DNA of 32,149 nt from the NCBI GenBank assembly GCA_018649665.1, contig JABIHL010000148.1, positions 1 to 32,149 of the forward strand, read 5' to 3'. Numbering within the stretch: position 1 is the first letter of the stretch; each line of letters starts with the position of its first letter. The notes under the pieces are model-generated. The model saw only the letters and a program-made list of their open reading frames with translations. It was not told the origin of the DNA and ran no database searches. The stretch comes from Chloroflexota bacterium (GTDB lineage Bacteria; Chloroflexota; Dehalococcoidia; Lucifugimonadales; Lucifugimonadaceae). The position numbers and the translations under genes were made by a program. Shown here in pieces: positions 1 through 7,409 of the stretch.

Positions 1-29
1 TAAGGGCTTGTGTAACTTTCCTGATTTTT

Positions 30-758
30 TTAGTTCAGGTTCATTACGTTCCGGAGGCCAGGCGGGATTGCACGCTGAACTGTCAGCGGCGCACCGAGCT
101 GTGGAGTGAGTTCTAGGACAAACCTAGTGCTCTTGACCACGAGACTGTCAGTTGAAGTTAGACCCGAAGCACTACCACCATTGGCAGAGTTGCCGTCGGT
201 ATAGGCGATGGAACTGTTCGAACCAACTGCCGTACCTGTAAGTCGATCCATCAACCAAACTGTAATTTCAGCTTTTTCACCATCTTCAAGCAAGTCGTCA
301 CCGTTGTTCGTACCGATGAAGGTCTGCGACCAAGCTACATCGGACATACGCTGGCTTTCATCTGCATACGAGATGATCGTGGCAGTGCTTGCCCCACCCA
401 CAACGTCTGGATCAGTACCTGAGCCATCGGCTGTGTACGGCGCAGTCAGGTCGACTGGCTCACCAGCGAGTGAGTTCGACACGATGAATACGATCTTGAA
501 GACCGCTTGTGTGCTTCCTTCGTAACCAGCGAAAGCGAAGGCAGAACCCTGCTGAGCTAGTCGTGTGCGGGTCTCTCTAAGACCAGCATGAATCGTCTGC
601 TTGTTGGCTTCTGAAGAGAAGACACCTGCAGAAAGAATCGTGAAAGCGAACACTGAAGCTACAACCACGAATGCGATAAGCACGATGGCTGTTTCGAGAC
701 CGGTAATACCCTTTTGGTTTCGGGCTACCGTCGTAGGTGCAATTTTGCTCCTAAACAT
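30..758 (-). CDS. Archaellin (archaeal-type flagellin) family filament protein
   Basis: This is a 242-residue protein with a class III (type IV pilin-like) signal peptide. It has a short charged N-terminus (residues 1-17) ending in QKG, a predicted prepilin-peptidase cut after G17, and then a mature start ITGLETAIVLIAF with Glu at mature position 5 and an unbroken hydrophobic helix to about residue 45. The helix followed by SSEANKQTIHAGL closely matches crenarchaeal and euryarchaeal archaellins rather than bacterial flagellin or ordinary pilin. The rest (about 60-242) is a Gly/Ser/Thr/Asp-rich beta domain, expected to face outward in the filament. The ATG start is set by AAAGGGGA about 7 bases upstream. 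Archaella are known in some Chloroflexota, so it may be the filament subunit of a motility archaellum or of a related pilus. No motor genes (arlI, arlJ) lie in the window; they could lie beyond its left edge. Confidence 0.85.
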   Translation of the reverse strand: MFRSKIAPTTVARNQKGITGLETAIVLIAFVVVASVFAFTILSAGVFSSEANKQTIHAGLRETRTRLAQQGSAFAFAGYEGSTQAVFKIVFIVSNSLAGEPVDLTAPYTADGSGTDPDVVGGASTATIISYADESQRMSDVAWSQTFIGTNNGDDLLEDGEKAEITVWLMDRLTGTAVGSNSSIAYTDGNSANGGSASGLTSTDSLVVKSTRFVLELTPQLGAPLTVQRAIPPGLRNVMNLN

Positions 759-1038
759 AATTCATTCCCCTTTACCTGCGCATCCAGCTTTCCCGTGACG
801 CCCCCACCGACATGGTGGAATTCCCTCTAAACGTCTTGGTCTGTGTTGGCGAGTGATTCGGCCGGGAATCGATTCGCTTGGTAGACCGGCTGTCTGTGCT
901 GATAACCATTACGATGCCGTGTCTACACCACCGAAACATCGCGGTTTGTACGGGCTATTAACCGTGATCGTACCTAAAGATCTACACGCACACGCTGCCG
1001 GGCTGTTTACCTAAAAGCCACGAGTCTAGGCTCGCACG

Positions 1039-1059
1039 TTGAGAACGAATCGTTCTCAA
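1039..1059. promoter_or_regulatory. 21-base palindrome, candidate operator
   Basis: TTGAGAACGA and TCGTTCTCAA form perfect 10-bp arms around a single central base. The size and the TGAGAA...TTCTCA ends recall Fur-family boxes, but the regulator is unknown. It lies about 280 bases upstream of the archaellin start on that gene's strand. It could also fold as a hairpin in RNA. Confidence 0.4.
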
Positions 1060-1143
1060 GCGACCAGGGTAAAAAACCGGTCATCACACCTTCACCCCAC
1101 CAACAAAGCGAAAAAGCAGGTTCAGGCAAACGGACTTAACGAA

Positions 1144-1179
1144 AAACACCGCCTGAGTAGTTACCCTCAGGCGGTGTTT
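1144..1179 (-). terminator. Probable intrinsic terminator
   Basis: A perfect 14-bp stem (1144-1157 with 1166-1179) closes an 8-base loop. Read on the minus strand, the stem runs into a T5 tract followed by CGTTAAG, as expected for intrinsic termination of transcripts from the lipoprotein gene at 1478-2107. On the plus strand no T tract follows. Confidence 0.6.
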
Positions 1180-1319
1180 CGTGCTTACGAAATCGGGATT
1201 AGGCCACTTACGAAACCCCGTATGTGACCAGACCGAACTACTTCGGAAGGTTCTCCCTTCCTTGACGGAAAGGAGTTAGGTACATGCTGAGCCAGTCGAG
1301 GTAGGTCGAATGCGACGCG

Positions 1320-1345
1320 GAGCCGAGTGACAAGTCACGAGCGCG
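1320..1345. repeat. Short hairpin repeat, copy 1
   Basis: GAGCCGA, then a GTGAC-AA-GTCAC hairpin, then GAGCGCG. A second copy at 13174-13200 keeps both flanks and replaces the stem by GTTAC-AAG-GTAAC, so the pairing is preserved by paired changes. Similarity continues on the right (ACTAACGCC here, CTTTACGCC there). Both copies sit downstream of minus-strand genes in the same orientation. Confidence 0.6.
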
Positions 1346-1477
1346 ACTAACGCCGCTTACCTGCCGAAGAAGGACTTGCGTGACTCGTAGTTCGATTTCA
1401 CATCGATCAACACAGTCTTACCTTCATCATTCTATTGGCGCGCCTTGAGAGTCGCAGACTCAATAGATCACTCAACG

Positions 1478-2107
1478 CTACTGTTGAATTCCTATCTTGC
1501 GCTCCCACTCCGGATCGATCGACTCATGGCAAGCTCGCCACGTTCTATCCATGTCTCCGTATAGCTCCGACTGATACTCATACGCCCCACTCAACTGCAA
1601 AGCACCGTCGCGATCGTCACTGATCATCTTCCCGGTCACCTCGACACCCAGTGCAATTCTCGCCTCTAGTTCTGTCATCACATCAAGCCAAACGGAATGG
1701 AACTCAGAACAGGTCTTCGGAGGTGAGATATTTTCCACTGTAACCCGAACCACTTTGATCTCGGCTTGACCCTCAATCATCACCTGCTGCGCTCCCACCC
1801 AGTCGACGCCATCTAGCATTATCGGCGGCCACAACGCCACACCTATGAATCGCGTCAGTTCCAACATAGTCAGCAAATAAGGATTCAATGAATCTGGATC
1901 GACAGCGTCATTGCTCTCAGGTTTGCTCTCTGCTGAATCTGACGGCTTTGATGTCGGACTAATCGGATTAGTTGAAGTAGCGCCAACTGCGACAGTTGAA
2001 GAAGGAACGACAACCGTATCATCACCCAGAGAACCCTCAGCGTCCTCAGATGACGAACAAGCTATTACGATAACGAACAGTAAAACCAGTGCGAAACGAT
2101 AAATCAA
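1478..2107 (-). CDS. Hypothetical lipoprotein
   Basis: A 209-residue protein of no family I recognise. The N-terminus is a lipoprotein signal peptide: hydrophobic residues 5-16 ending in IACSSSE, with the lipid-anchored Cys at 17. An acidic, Ser/Thr/Pro-rich linker follows to about residue 72. A compact folded domain (about 75-209) has two Cys residues (in KTCSEF and RACHES) that could form a disulfide outside the cell. The start is TTG, chosen because AGGAG lies 6 bases upstream and the signal peptide begins there. It is read towards a terminator-like hairpin at 1144-1179. It is 85 bases downstream of hemL on the same strand and may share its transcript. The function is unknown. Confidence 0.75.
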   Translation of the reverse strand: MIYRFALVLLFVIVIACSSSEDAEGSLGDDTVVVPSSTVAVGATSTNPISPTSKPSDSAESKPESNDAVDPDSLNPYLLTMLELTRFIGVALWPPIMLDGVDWVGAQQVMIEGQAEIKVVRVTVENISPPKTCSEFHSVWLDVMTELEARIALGVEVTGKMISDDRDGALQLSGAYEYQSELYGDMDRTWRACHESIDPEWERKIGIQQ

Positions 2108-2192
2108 AACACACTCCTATCAGCACTATTTACAGATCCCAGTACCAACCATCGAGTAGATTCTGCGATCAATATCGCCGTTGACGCCGTCT

Positions 2193-3473
2193 CTACGATG
2201 GCAGTGATTTCGCCACACGTTCCAACGTCTCTGCGATGTCCGCATCGCTGTGCGCAGTCGAAACGAACCAAGCCTCGAACTGCGACGGCGGCAAGTAAAC
2301 GCCGTTATCGATCATGCCGTGGAAGAACGCTCCGAACGCTTCTCTATCGGTCGCAGAGGCGCTACCCATGTCAGTCACCTCGTTACCCGTGAAGAACACT
2401 GTCATAAGTCCGCACGCACGATTCACCACCGCAGGAACACCGGCTTTGCCAAACACACCAAGAACCCCATCCGCCAGCCGATCGGTCTTAGCCTGAAGCC
2501 GCTCATACACACCCGGCTTCGTCAGTTCATCCAAAGTGGCAATACCGGCCGCCATTGCCACTGGGTTACCAGAAAGAGTTCCAGCCTGATACATAGGTCC
2601 GAGAGGCGAAACTTCGCTCATGATCTCTGCACTCGCTCCGTATGCCCCAACGGGGAATCCACCACCAACTATCTTGCCTAAACAAGTGATATCAGGAGTA
2701 ACCCCGTAAACGCTCTGCGCACCACCAAGTGCAACTCGGAATCCAGTAATGACTTCATCAAAGATAAGCAGTGAACCGTGCTCCGTCGTCAGATCACGCA
2801 ACCCCTCAAGAAATCCTGCTACCGGAGGCACAACACCCATGTTGCCGCCAATAGGCTCAACAATCACCGCAGCGACTTCACCCTTGTTCGCTTCAAATAG
2901 AGCTCGAACCGACTCGACATCATTGAAATCAGCCACCAAAGTGGCTGCCGCATAGTCGGGGTGAACACCAGCTGAAGAAGCGATTCCCTGGTTCGCTAAC
3001 CCTGATCCTGCCTCAACCAGCAACGCGTCCTCATGACCGTGATAGCCACCGTTGAACTTCAGTATCTTGTTCCGACCTGTCTTCGCCCGCGCCAATCGCA
3101 ATGCCGACATCGTTGCTTCAGTACCCGAACTAACGAATCGCACAACCTCAATAGACGGCACGGCATCGACAACACGTCGAGCCATTTCGACTTCCAGTTC
3201 AGTAGGAGCACCGAATGAAGTACCCCTACGAGCAGCATCGACGGCCGCGTCAAGCACAATCGGATTCGCGTGCCCAAGAATCATCGGACCCCAAGAGCAC
3301 ACATAGTCGATCAGTTCGTTATCGTCGGCATCCCATACTCGTGATCCCAATGCCCTCTTAAAGAAGATAGGGTCGCCACCGACCGACCCCCACGCACGCG
3401 CCGGACTATTAACTCCACCAGGAATTAGTGTTTTAGCGTCGCTAAACAGCTTTGCTGACTTTGCGCGGGACAA
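2193..3473 (-). CDS. hemL: Glutamate-1-semialdehyde 2,1-aminomutase
   Basis: A PLP enzyme (426 residues, normal family length) that converts glutamate-1-semialdehyde to 5-aminolevulinate, the second step of C5 tetrapyrrole synthesis in the cytoplasm. Visible family marks are the N-terminal IPGGVNSPARA (17-27), SSGTEA (115-120) which binds the cofactor phosphate, YHGH (144-147), FDEVITGFR (238-246), and the PLP lysine K267 in CLGKIVGGGFPVGAYG. The start is TTG, with a strong GGAGG 6 bases upstream. It lies on the same strand as hemA, which makes its substrate, but a terminator hairpin (3537-3562) separates them. hemL therefore probably has its own promoter or depends on read-through. Confidence 0.97.
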   Translation of the reverse strand: MSRAKSAKLFSDAKTLIPGGVNSPARAWGSVGGDPIFFKRALGSRVWDADDNELIDYVCSWGPMILGHANPIVLDAAVDAARRGTSFGAPTELEVEMARRVVDAVPSIEVVRFVSSGTEATMSALRLARAKTGRNKILKFNGGYHGHEDALLVEAGSGLANQGIASSAGVHPDYAAATLVADFNDVESVRALFEANKGEVAAVIVEPIGGNMGVVPPVAGFLEGLRDLTTEHGSLLIFDEVITGFRVALGGAQSVYGVTPDITCLGKIVGGGFPVGAYGASAEIMSEVSPLGPMYQAGTLSGNPVAMAAGIATLDELTKPGVYERLQAKTDRLADGVLGVFGKAGVPAVVNRACGLMTVFFTGNEVTDMGSASATDREAFGAFFHGMIDNGVYLPPSQFEAWFVSTAHSDADIAETLERVAKSLPS

Positions 3474-3536
3474 TATAGGCCTCCGAATTACGAATCGATC
3501 ATACTCAAAAATATAACCCTCGTATTTTGGCGCGAA

Positions 3537-3562
3537 AAGGGACGCTGTAAACAGCGTCCCTT
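3537..3562 (-). terminator. Intrinsic terminator after hemA
   Basis: An 11-bp perfect stem (AAGGGACGCTG with CAGCGTCCCTT) closes a 4-base loop. On the minus strand it is followed by TTTTCGCG. It stands between the hemA stop and the hemL start and should limit read-through from hemA to hemL. Confidence 0.75.
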
Positions 3563-3598
3563 AGTCAGATTTGAACCAATATCGTAATTAGGCCGAAA

Positions 3599-4909
3599 TT
3601 ACTCGAGTTCGTATTCATCCTGCTCGGCAAGTGCAAAAACCTTCTGAACGGCCTCGGCAGCACTTTCCTCTTCACTTCTCAAGAAGCTAATCGGATCGGC
3701 AAGAATCCGTCGTACAAGCGAACGAGTCATCTTCTCGACAGATACCGCTTGCTTTTCGGTGAGACCATCAAGGCGAGCAAGAGTTTGCTCGACTTCCTCA
3801 CGTCTCATCTGCTCCACACGAGCTCCGAGAGTTCGAATAACTGGCTCGCTCTCGATGCCAGTCAAACGCTCCTTGAAACGACGAACACCATCGTCGATCA
3901 AACCTTGAGCCTCGGCAGCAGCCGATTCACGAATCTCCCAGCTCTCAGCCGACCTCGCCTGGAGTTCGGTAAGGCTAATAAGATTCACGTTTGCAACATC
4001 GCCAGATGTCGACTCAACGTCACGCGGCATACCCAGATCGAGAATGCTGAACTTACGTTCAGGGCGAGCCGACATCGCATTGGCAACAACATCCGCGGTA
4101 ATTACCGAATCAGTTGCAGCTGTGCACGTAATCAAAACATCAGCTTCGATCATCGCCTTTGAAATATCTTCAAATGCAACCTGCGGAGCGCCGAGCTCCT
4201 CAGCGAGAATCCTGCCACGGTTCATCGAACGGCTCGAAACGACAATATCGTCAGCACCGTATCGGGTCAGTGCACGAGCGGTGAGCTTACCCATCTCGCC
4301 AGCACCGACTAATAGCACTCGAAGCCCCTTGAGGTCGCCCAGAGTGTTCTGAAGTTCCTGAACTCCAAGAGAAGAAACCGAAGTTCGATTCCGACCGAGA
4401 TCGGTTTCCTTACGAATCTTTCGGCTAGTTCGTAGAGCTGCGTGGAAAAGTCGTGAAAGAATCGGGTCGACAGATCCGGCTTCACCGGCTGCCTGCATTG
4501 CCCGGGTAACCTGCCCAAGAATCTGAGATTCACCGAGTGCTACCGACTGAAGACCAGCCGTAACACCGAACAAATGCTCAGCTACTTCGTCACCAGTCTT
4601 CGTGTAAATGTAATCACTGATGCCGGTAACACCAGCATGCTCAGGTACGGCATCGATGTACTCGCGAAGCTGGCGCACACCAACTTCAACATCTTCAGCA
4701 ACCGAGTAGATTTCAGTACGGTTGCAGGTAGAAAGAATTACCCCTCCGCCAGCATGTGTCGCTAGTCGCCCAAGGTGTTCCTTGAGGGAGTGAGTTGGAA
4801 CCGCAACGCATTCCAGTATTTCTACTGGTGCGCGGTCGATATTTAGCCCTGCGAGTATAAAATTCAAATTATTAAACGTACCGATAAATGCCCCAGCCGG
4901 TAGATTCAA
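3599..4909 (-). CDS. hemA: Glutamyl-tRNA reductase
   Basis: Reduces glutamyl-tRNA to glutamate-1-semialdehyde with NADPH, the first committed step of C5 tetrapyrrole synthesis. The frame gives 436 residues, typical of the family. The catalytic cysteine is C62 in ILSTCNRTEIY. GESQILGQV (126-134) and the NADPH-binding loop VGAGEMGK (201-208) are intact, and the C-terminal helical dimerisation region is complete. The start is uncertain. The TTG at 4909 adds about 14 residues before the usual NFILAGLNIDRAPVE beginning, while a TTG at 4867 would fit family alignments better but has no clear Shine-Dalgarno. No ATG is available. The gene ends before a terminator (3537-3562). Its product feeds HemL, and the two proteins usually form a complex. 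Confidence 0.96.
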   Translation of the reverse strand: MNLPAGAFIGTFNNLNFILAGLNIDRAPVEILECVAVPTHSLKEHLGRLATHAGGGVILSTCNRTEIYSVAEDVEVGVRQLREYIDAVPEHAGVTGISDYIYTKTGDEVAEHLFGVTAGLQSVALGESQILGQVTRAMQAAGEAGSVDPILSRLFHAALRTSRKIRKETDLGRNRTSVSSLGVQELQNTLGDLKGLRVLLVGAGEMGKLTARALTRYGADDIVVSSRSMNRGRILAEELGAPQVAFEDISKAMIEADVLITCTAATDSVITADVVANAMSARPERKFSILDLGMPRDVESTSGDVANVNLISLTELQARSAESWEIRESAAAEAQGLIDDGVRRFKERLTGIESEPVIRTLGARVEQMRREEVEQTLARLDGLTEKQAVSVEKMTRSLVRRILADPISFLRSEEESAAEAVQKVFALAEQDEYELE

Positions 4910-5089
4910 TCACATGAATCCCAGCCCCTGACACGAACGGAGGTCAGTTCTTTCGTTCGTTCGCCTATAAAACCTATCACTTCTAGTTGCAGTATCTGCC
5001 TAGTAATGTGATGAGATCATGAAGCTTGGTGATAGCATCAGCGAACCAATTAAAGGTATCAATCAATCGAAAGATTTTCACCCCATCTT

Positions 5090-5953
5090 ATGGCTATTCC
5101 ATCAATTATCCCGCCGGCTGATCGCGGATACACAACGCCAGAAATTTTCGTAACAACAGATTGGCTCGTCGATCATATAAATGATCCGAACGTGAGACTT
5201 GTCGATACCGATGTACCTGAAGAGTACGAAAAAGGGCATATCCCTAACTCAGTTAACCCAGTTGACCACTACTACAAAACTTCGCTTGAAGAACGCACTC
5301 ACATACAAAGTCCCGAGCAGTTCGAACAAACAATGGCCGAGCTCGGAATCGATGATGACACGACAGTAGTCGGATACAACCGGGGTGGTGGTGTCTACTC
5401 GTTCCGACTCATGTGGGCGCTCCACTACTACGGACACACGAACGTAAAAATCCTCGACGGCGGACTAGAAAAATGGGTAGCCGAAGGTCGTGAAACTACG
5501 AAAGAGTCATTCACGGCAGCAGGAACAGCAGGGTCGTTTACGGCGAAGGCCAACTCTGAGATATTCGCATCTCGAGAGCGTGTGCTCGACTCTATCGACG
5601 ACAGCTCAACGATCATCCTCGACGTACGTTCCGATGATGAATGGACTGGTGCCAACAAGCGCGGAGGGCCGCGAGGCGGACACATTCCAAGTGCGGTTCA
5701 CTTGGAGTGGACGAACTTCATGACTGAAGGCGATATTCCCGTTCTGAAGACTGCAGAAGAAATTCGCAAACTGCTCTCGGAAGCCGGAGTTACGCCAGAT
5801 AAAAACGTCATTACATACTGACAGGGAGGCATCCGTGCGGCGCACGGATTCTGGACTCTCAAACTAGCCGGATTCGACAAGGTTCGTGACTACGACGGCT
5901 CATGGCGAGAATGGGCTGAAGTGGCATCCTGCCCAATAGAAGCCCTTACATAG
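5090..5953 (+). CDS. Selenocysteine-containing rhodanese-type sulfurtransferase (UGA at 5819-5821 read as Sec)
   Basis: A two-domain thiosulfate/3-mercaptopyruvate sulfurtransferase (COG2897-like), 287 residues if UGA is decoded, which is the normal family length. The first rhodanese domain (about 20-135, with DTDVPEEYEKGHIPNS and LDGGLEKW) is followed by a second (about 165-285, with LDVRSDDEW and GGHIPSAVHLEW). The active-site loop should read YCQGGIRAAH; here it is Y-UGA-QGGIRAAH, with UGA replacing the catalytic Cys at residue 244. Downstream the frame stays open and family-like (GFWTLKLAGFDKV, then DGSWREW) to TAG at 5951. A SECIS-like hairpin starts 9 bases after the UGA. Stopping at UGA would remove the whole active site. 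The ATG at 5090 has no clear Shine-Dalgarno and may be leaderless. Known from the family: persulfide chemistry at this residue. Inferred: selenium chemistry replaces it, and selABCD lie elsewhere. The alternative is a nonsense mutation. Confidence 0.88.
5831..5849 (+). promoter_or_regulatory. Candidate bacterial SECIS element
   Basis: ATCCGTGC (5831-5838) pairs perfectly with GCACGGAT (5842-5849) around the loop GGC. The loop begins 17 bases after the UGA (5819-5821) and its first two bases are G. Bacterial SECIS elements have a stem-loop just downstream of the UGA, with the apical loop roughly 16-37 bases away and a G among the first loop bases. The hairpin sits inside the coding frame (codons IRAAHG), so it is constrained both as protein and as RNA. 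Confidence 0.8.
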
Positions 5954-5966
5954 TTGAAGGTCAATA

Positions 5967-6022
5967 TTCAGGCTCGTATCGAACAGCCGATTACATCATC
6001 GGTGAGTAGATACGAGCCTGAA
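5967..6022 (+). other. Long hairpin 3' of the selenoprotein gene
   Basis: A 14-bp perfect stem (5967-5980 with 6009-6022) encloses a second hairpin (CCGAT 5987-5991 with ATCGG 5998-6002). It begins 14 bases after the TAG of the sulfurtransferase gene. No T tract follows on either strand, so it is a poor match to an intrinsic terminator. It may protect the 3' end of the mRNA, or act as a terminator needing a factor. Between here and 6182 I see no other gene. Confidence 0.55.
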
Positions 6023-6182
6023 CAACGCCCCATAACCCCGACGCTCTTTTATCGCAAAGTAGCGTTAACCCTAAATCCGAAACCGTAATAGTCGCCGTAC
6101 ATATATACGACGGCTCGACCATATCGGCACAAATCGCGCCTCATTTTCAACCATTGTGCCTAACCACTCTCACTAACTCCGA

Positions 6183-7409
6183 ATGAAGAACTACAAAACT
6201 CTCCTCATATGGTCAGCAGTCGCTGCAATCACTGCTATAGCGGCAGTCGCTTGCGGTGGCGATCTCGATCCAGCAAACGCGCCAACTCAAGTCGTCGTTC
6301 GCCCCACTTCAACCTTAAGCACTGGCACAGACACTCCGCCCGCTACTCTGGCACCGGTTCCCACGGCGACCCGACCTCTCCCATTGCCAACTTATCAAGA
6401 CGGCGTACTAGAAGTTCACGACCCCAACGGATGGCTCAATTCCGAACCGTTCAAAATTGCCGATCAAACTGCTGATAACAAAGTCGTACTCGTCGATTTC
6501 TGGACCTACACGTGCGTCAACTGCATACGGACTCTTCCATTCCTCAAAGAATGGCATGCCAAGTACGCCGATAATGGGCTCGTTATTCTCGGAGTACACA
6601 CGCCAGAGTTCGAATTTGAAGAGCGAATCGACAACGTTGAAGCTGCTATCGCCCGCGAGGGAATCGGCTGGCCAGTCGTGCTTGACAACGAATACGGCAC
6701 ATGGCGCTCGTTCGGCAACCGATATTGGCCTGCAAAATATCTCATCGGTATCGATGGACAACTCACCTATCGGCATTTCGGCGAAGGTTCCTACGTCGAA
6801 ACTGAACACGCTATTCGTGATGCATTAACTGAAGCAGGCTGGGACGTTTCTAGTATTCCAATCGGCAGCATCAACTCCGCTGACCGCGACCCAGTCGCTG
6901 ATCGAGTCACTCGTGAGCTTTATGCAGGATACGAACGAAATTACACACAGTCTGGACTGTACGCAGGCCAGGATCAGTACTACATCGAACCCGATTCCAC
7001 TCGGGAGTATGTTGACGACGAAAATTACACTCCCCAGCAGTGGTATCTACAGGGATCGTGGACGAACGGACCTGAATCTATCACTCACGCCCGCTCCACC
7101 AGCAATCTCGAAGATTACATAGCTTTCCAGTTCGTTGGTAGAAGCGCCAACGTAGTAGTCACTCCCTCTGGAACCGAGCCATACGACGTCTACATTGAAA
7201 TCGACGGGCGCCCGCTCAAAGCAGACGAAGCTGGATTGGACGTATTATTTGGCGAAGACGGTCGTTCGTACTTCACAGTGACAGAACCTCGCCTATACGC
7301 CTTTCTCGAAACACCTGTATTTGGTGAGCACATCGTCAAGCTCGCCTCCGACTCTGACGACTTCGCGATATTCGCGTTCACCTTCGGCGTCAATGAGAGT
7401 GGAATTTAG
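6183..7409 (+). CDS. Thioredoxin-fold lipoprotein, DipZ/TlpA-like
   Basis: A 408-residue envelope thiol-disulfide protein. The lipoprotein signal has the lipidated Cys at 24 (AVACGGD), followed by a Thr/Pro-rich linker to about residue 70. The thioredoxin domain (about 75-225) has the redox pair C111-V-N-C114 in FWTYTCVNCIRTLP, then GVHTPEFEFE and YWPAKYLIG, typical of the DipZ/NHL-type TlpA group. The C-terminal part (about 240-400) resembles the beta-rich domain that follows thioredoxin in DipZ proteins (YAGYERNY, then VYIEIDGRPL). It lies downstream of the selenium sulfurtransferase and overlaps the next gene by one base (TAGTG), so the two lipoproteins are almost surely co-translated. The likely role is thiol reduction or disulfide exchange on extracytoplasmic proteins. 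The ATG start is set by the signal peptide; there is no strong Shine-Dalgarno. Confidence 0.85.
   Translation: MKNYKTLLIWSAVAAITAIAAVACGGDLDPANAPTQVVVRPTSTLSTGTDTPPATLAPVPTATRPLPLPTYQDGVLEVHDPNGWLNSEPFKIADQTADNKVVLVDFWTYTCVNCIRTLPFLKEWHAKYADNGLVILGVHTPEFEFEERIDNVEAAIAREGIGWPVVLDNEYGTWRSFGNRYWPAKYLIGIDGQLTYRHFGEGSYVETEHAIRDALTEAGWDVSSIPIGSINSADRDPVADRVTRELYAGYERNYTQSGLYAGQDQYYIEPDSTREYVDDENYTPQQWYLQGSWTNGPESITHARSTSNLEDYIAFQFVGRSANVVVTPSGTEPYDVYIEIDGRPLKADEAGLDVLFGEDGRSYFTVTEPRLYAFLETPVFGEHIVKLASDSDDFAIFAFTFGVNESGI

Larger units (their letters stand above)
759..1477. other. Non-coding region upstream of the archaellin gene
   Basis: About 720 bases without a credible gene. It contains a near-perfect palindrome (1039-1059), a terminator-like hairpin (1144-1179), a smaller hairpin with 6-bp arms (GGAAGG 1245-1250 with CCTTCC 1256-1261), and one copy of a short hairpin repeat (1320-1345). 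A 9-bp arm pair also lies at 938-946 and 960-968. The archaellin promoter should lie in 759-1040 on the minus strand; no clear -35/-10 pair stands out. Short open frames here cross the hairpins and have no Shine-Dalgarno sequence or family resemblance. Confidence 0.6.

Noticed and set aside
759-1030. Cyclic-di-GMP riboswitch upstream of the archaellin gene
   Set aside because: I looked for the conserved GEMM-I and GEMM-II core segments on the gene's strand and did not find them.
1039-1227. 62-codon plus-strand frame starting in the palindrome
   Set aside because: It passes through the terminator hairpin, has no Shine-Dalgarno and a low-information Lys/Arg/Gln-rich composition.
5090-5821. Sulfurtransferase ending at the UGA, or a pseudogene
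   Set aside because: The family active site lies at and just after the UGA, the frame continues to full length, and a SECIS-like hairpin follows; Sec decoding explains all three better.
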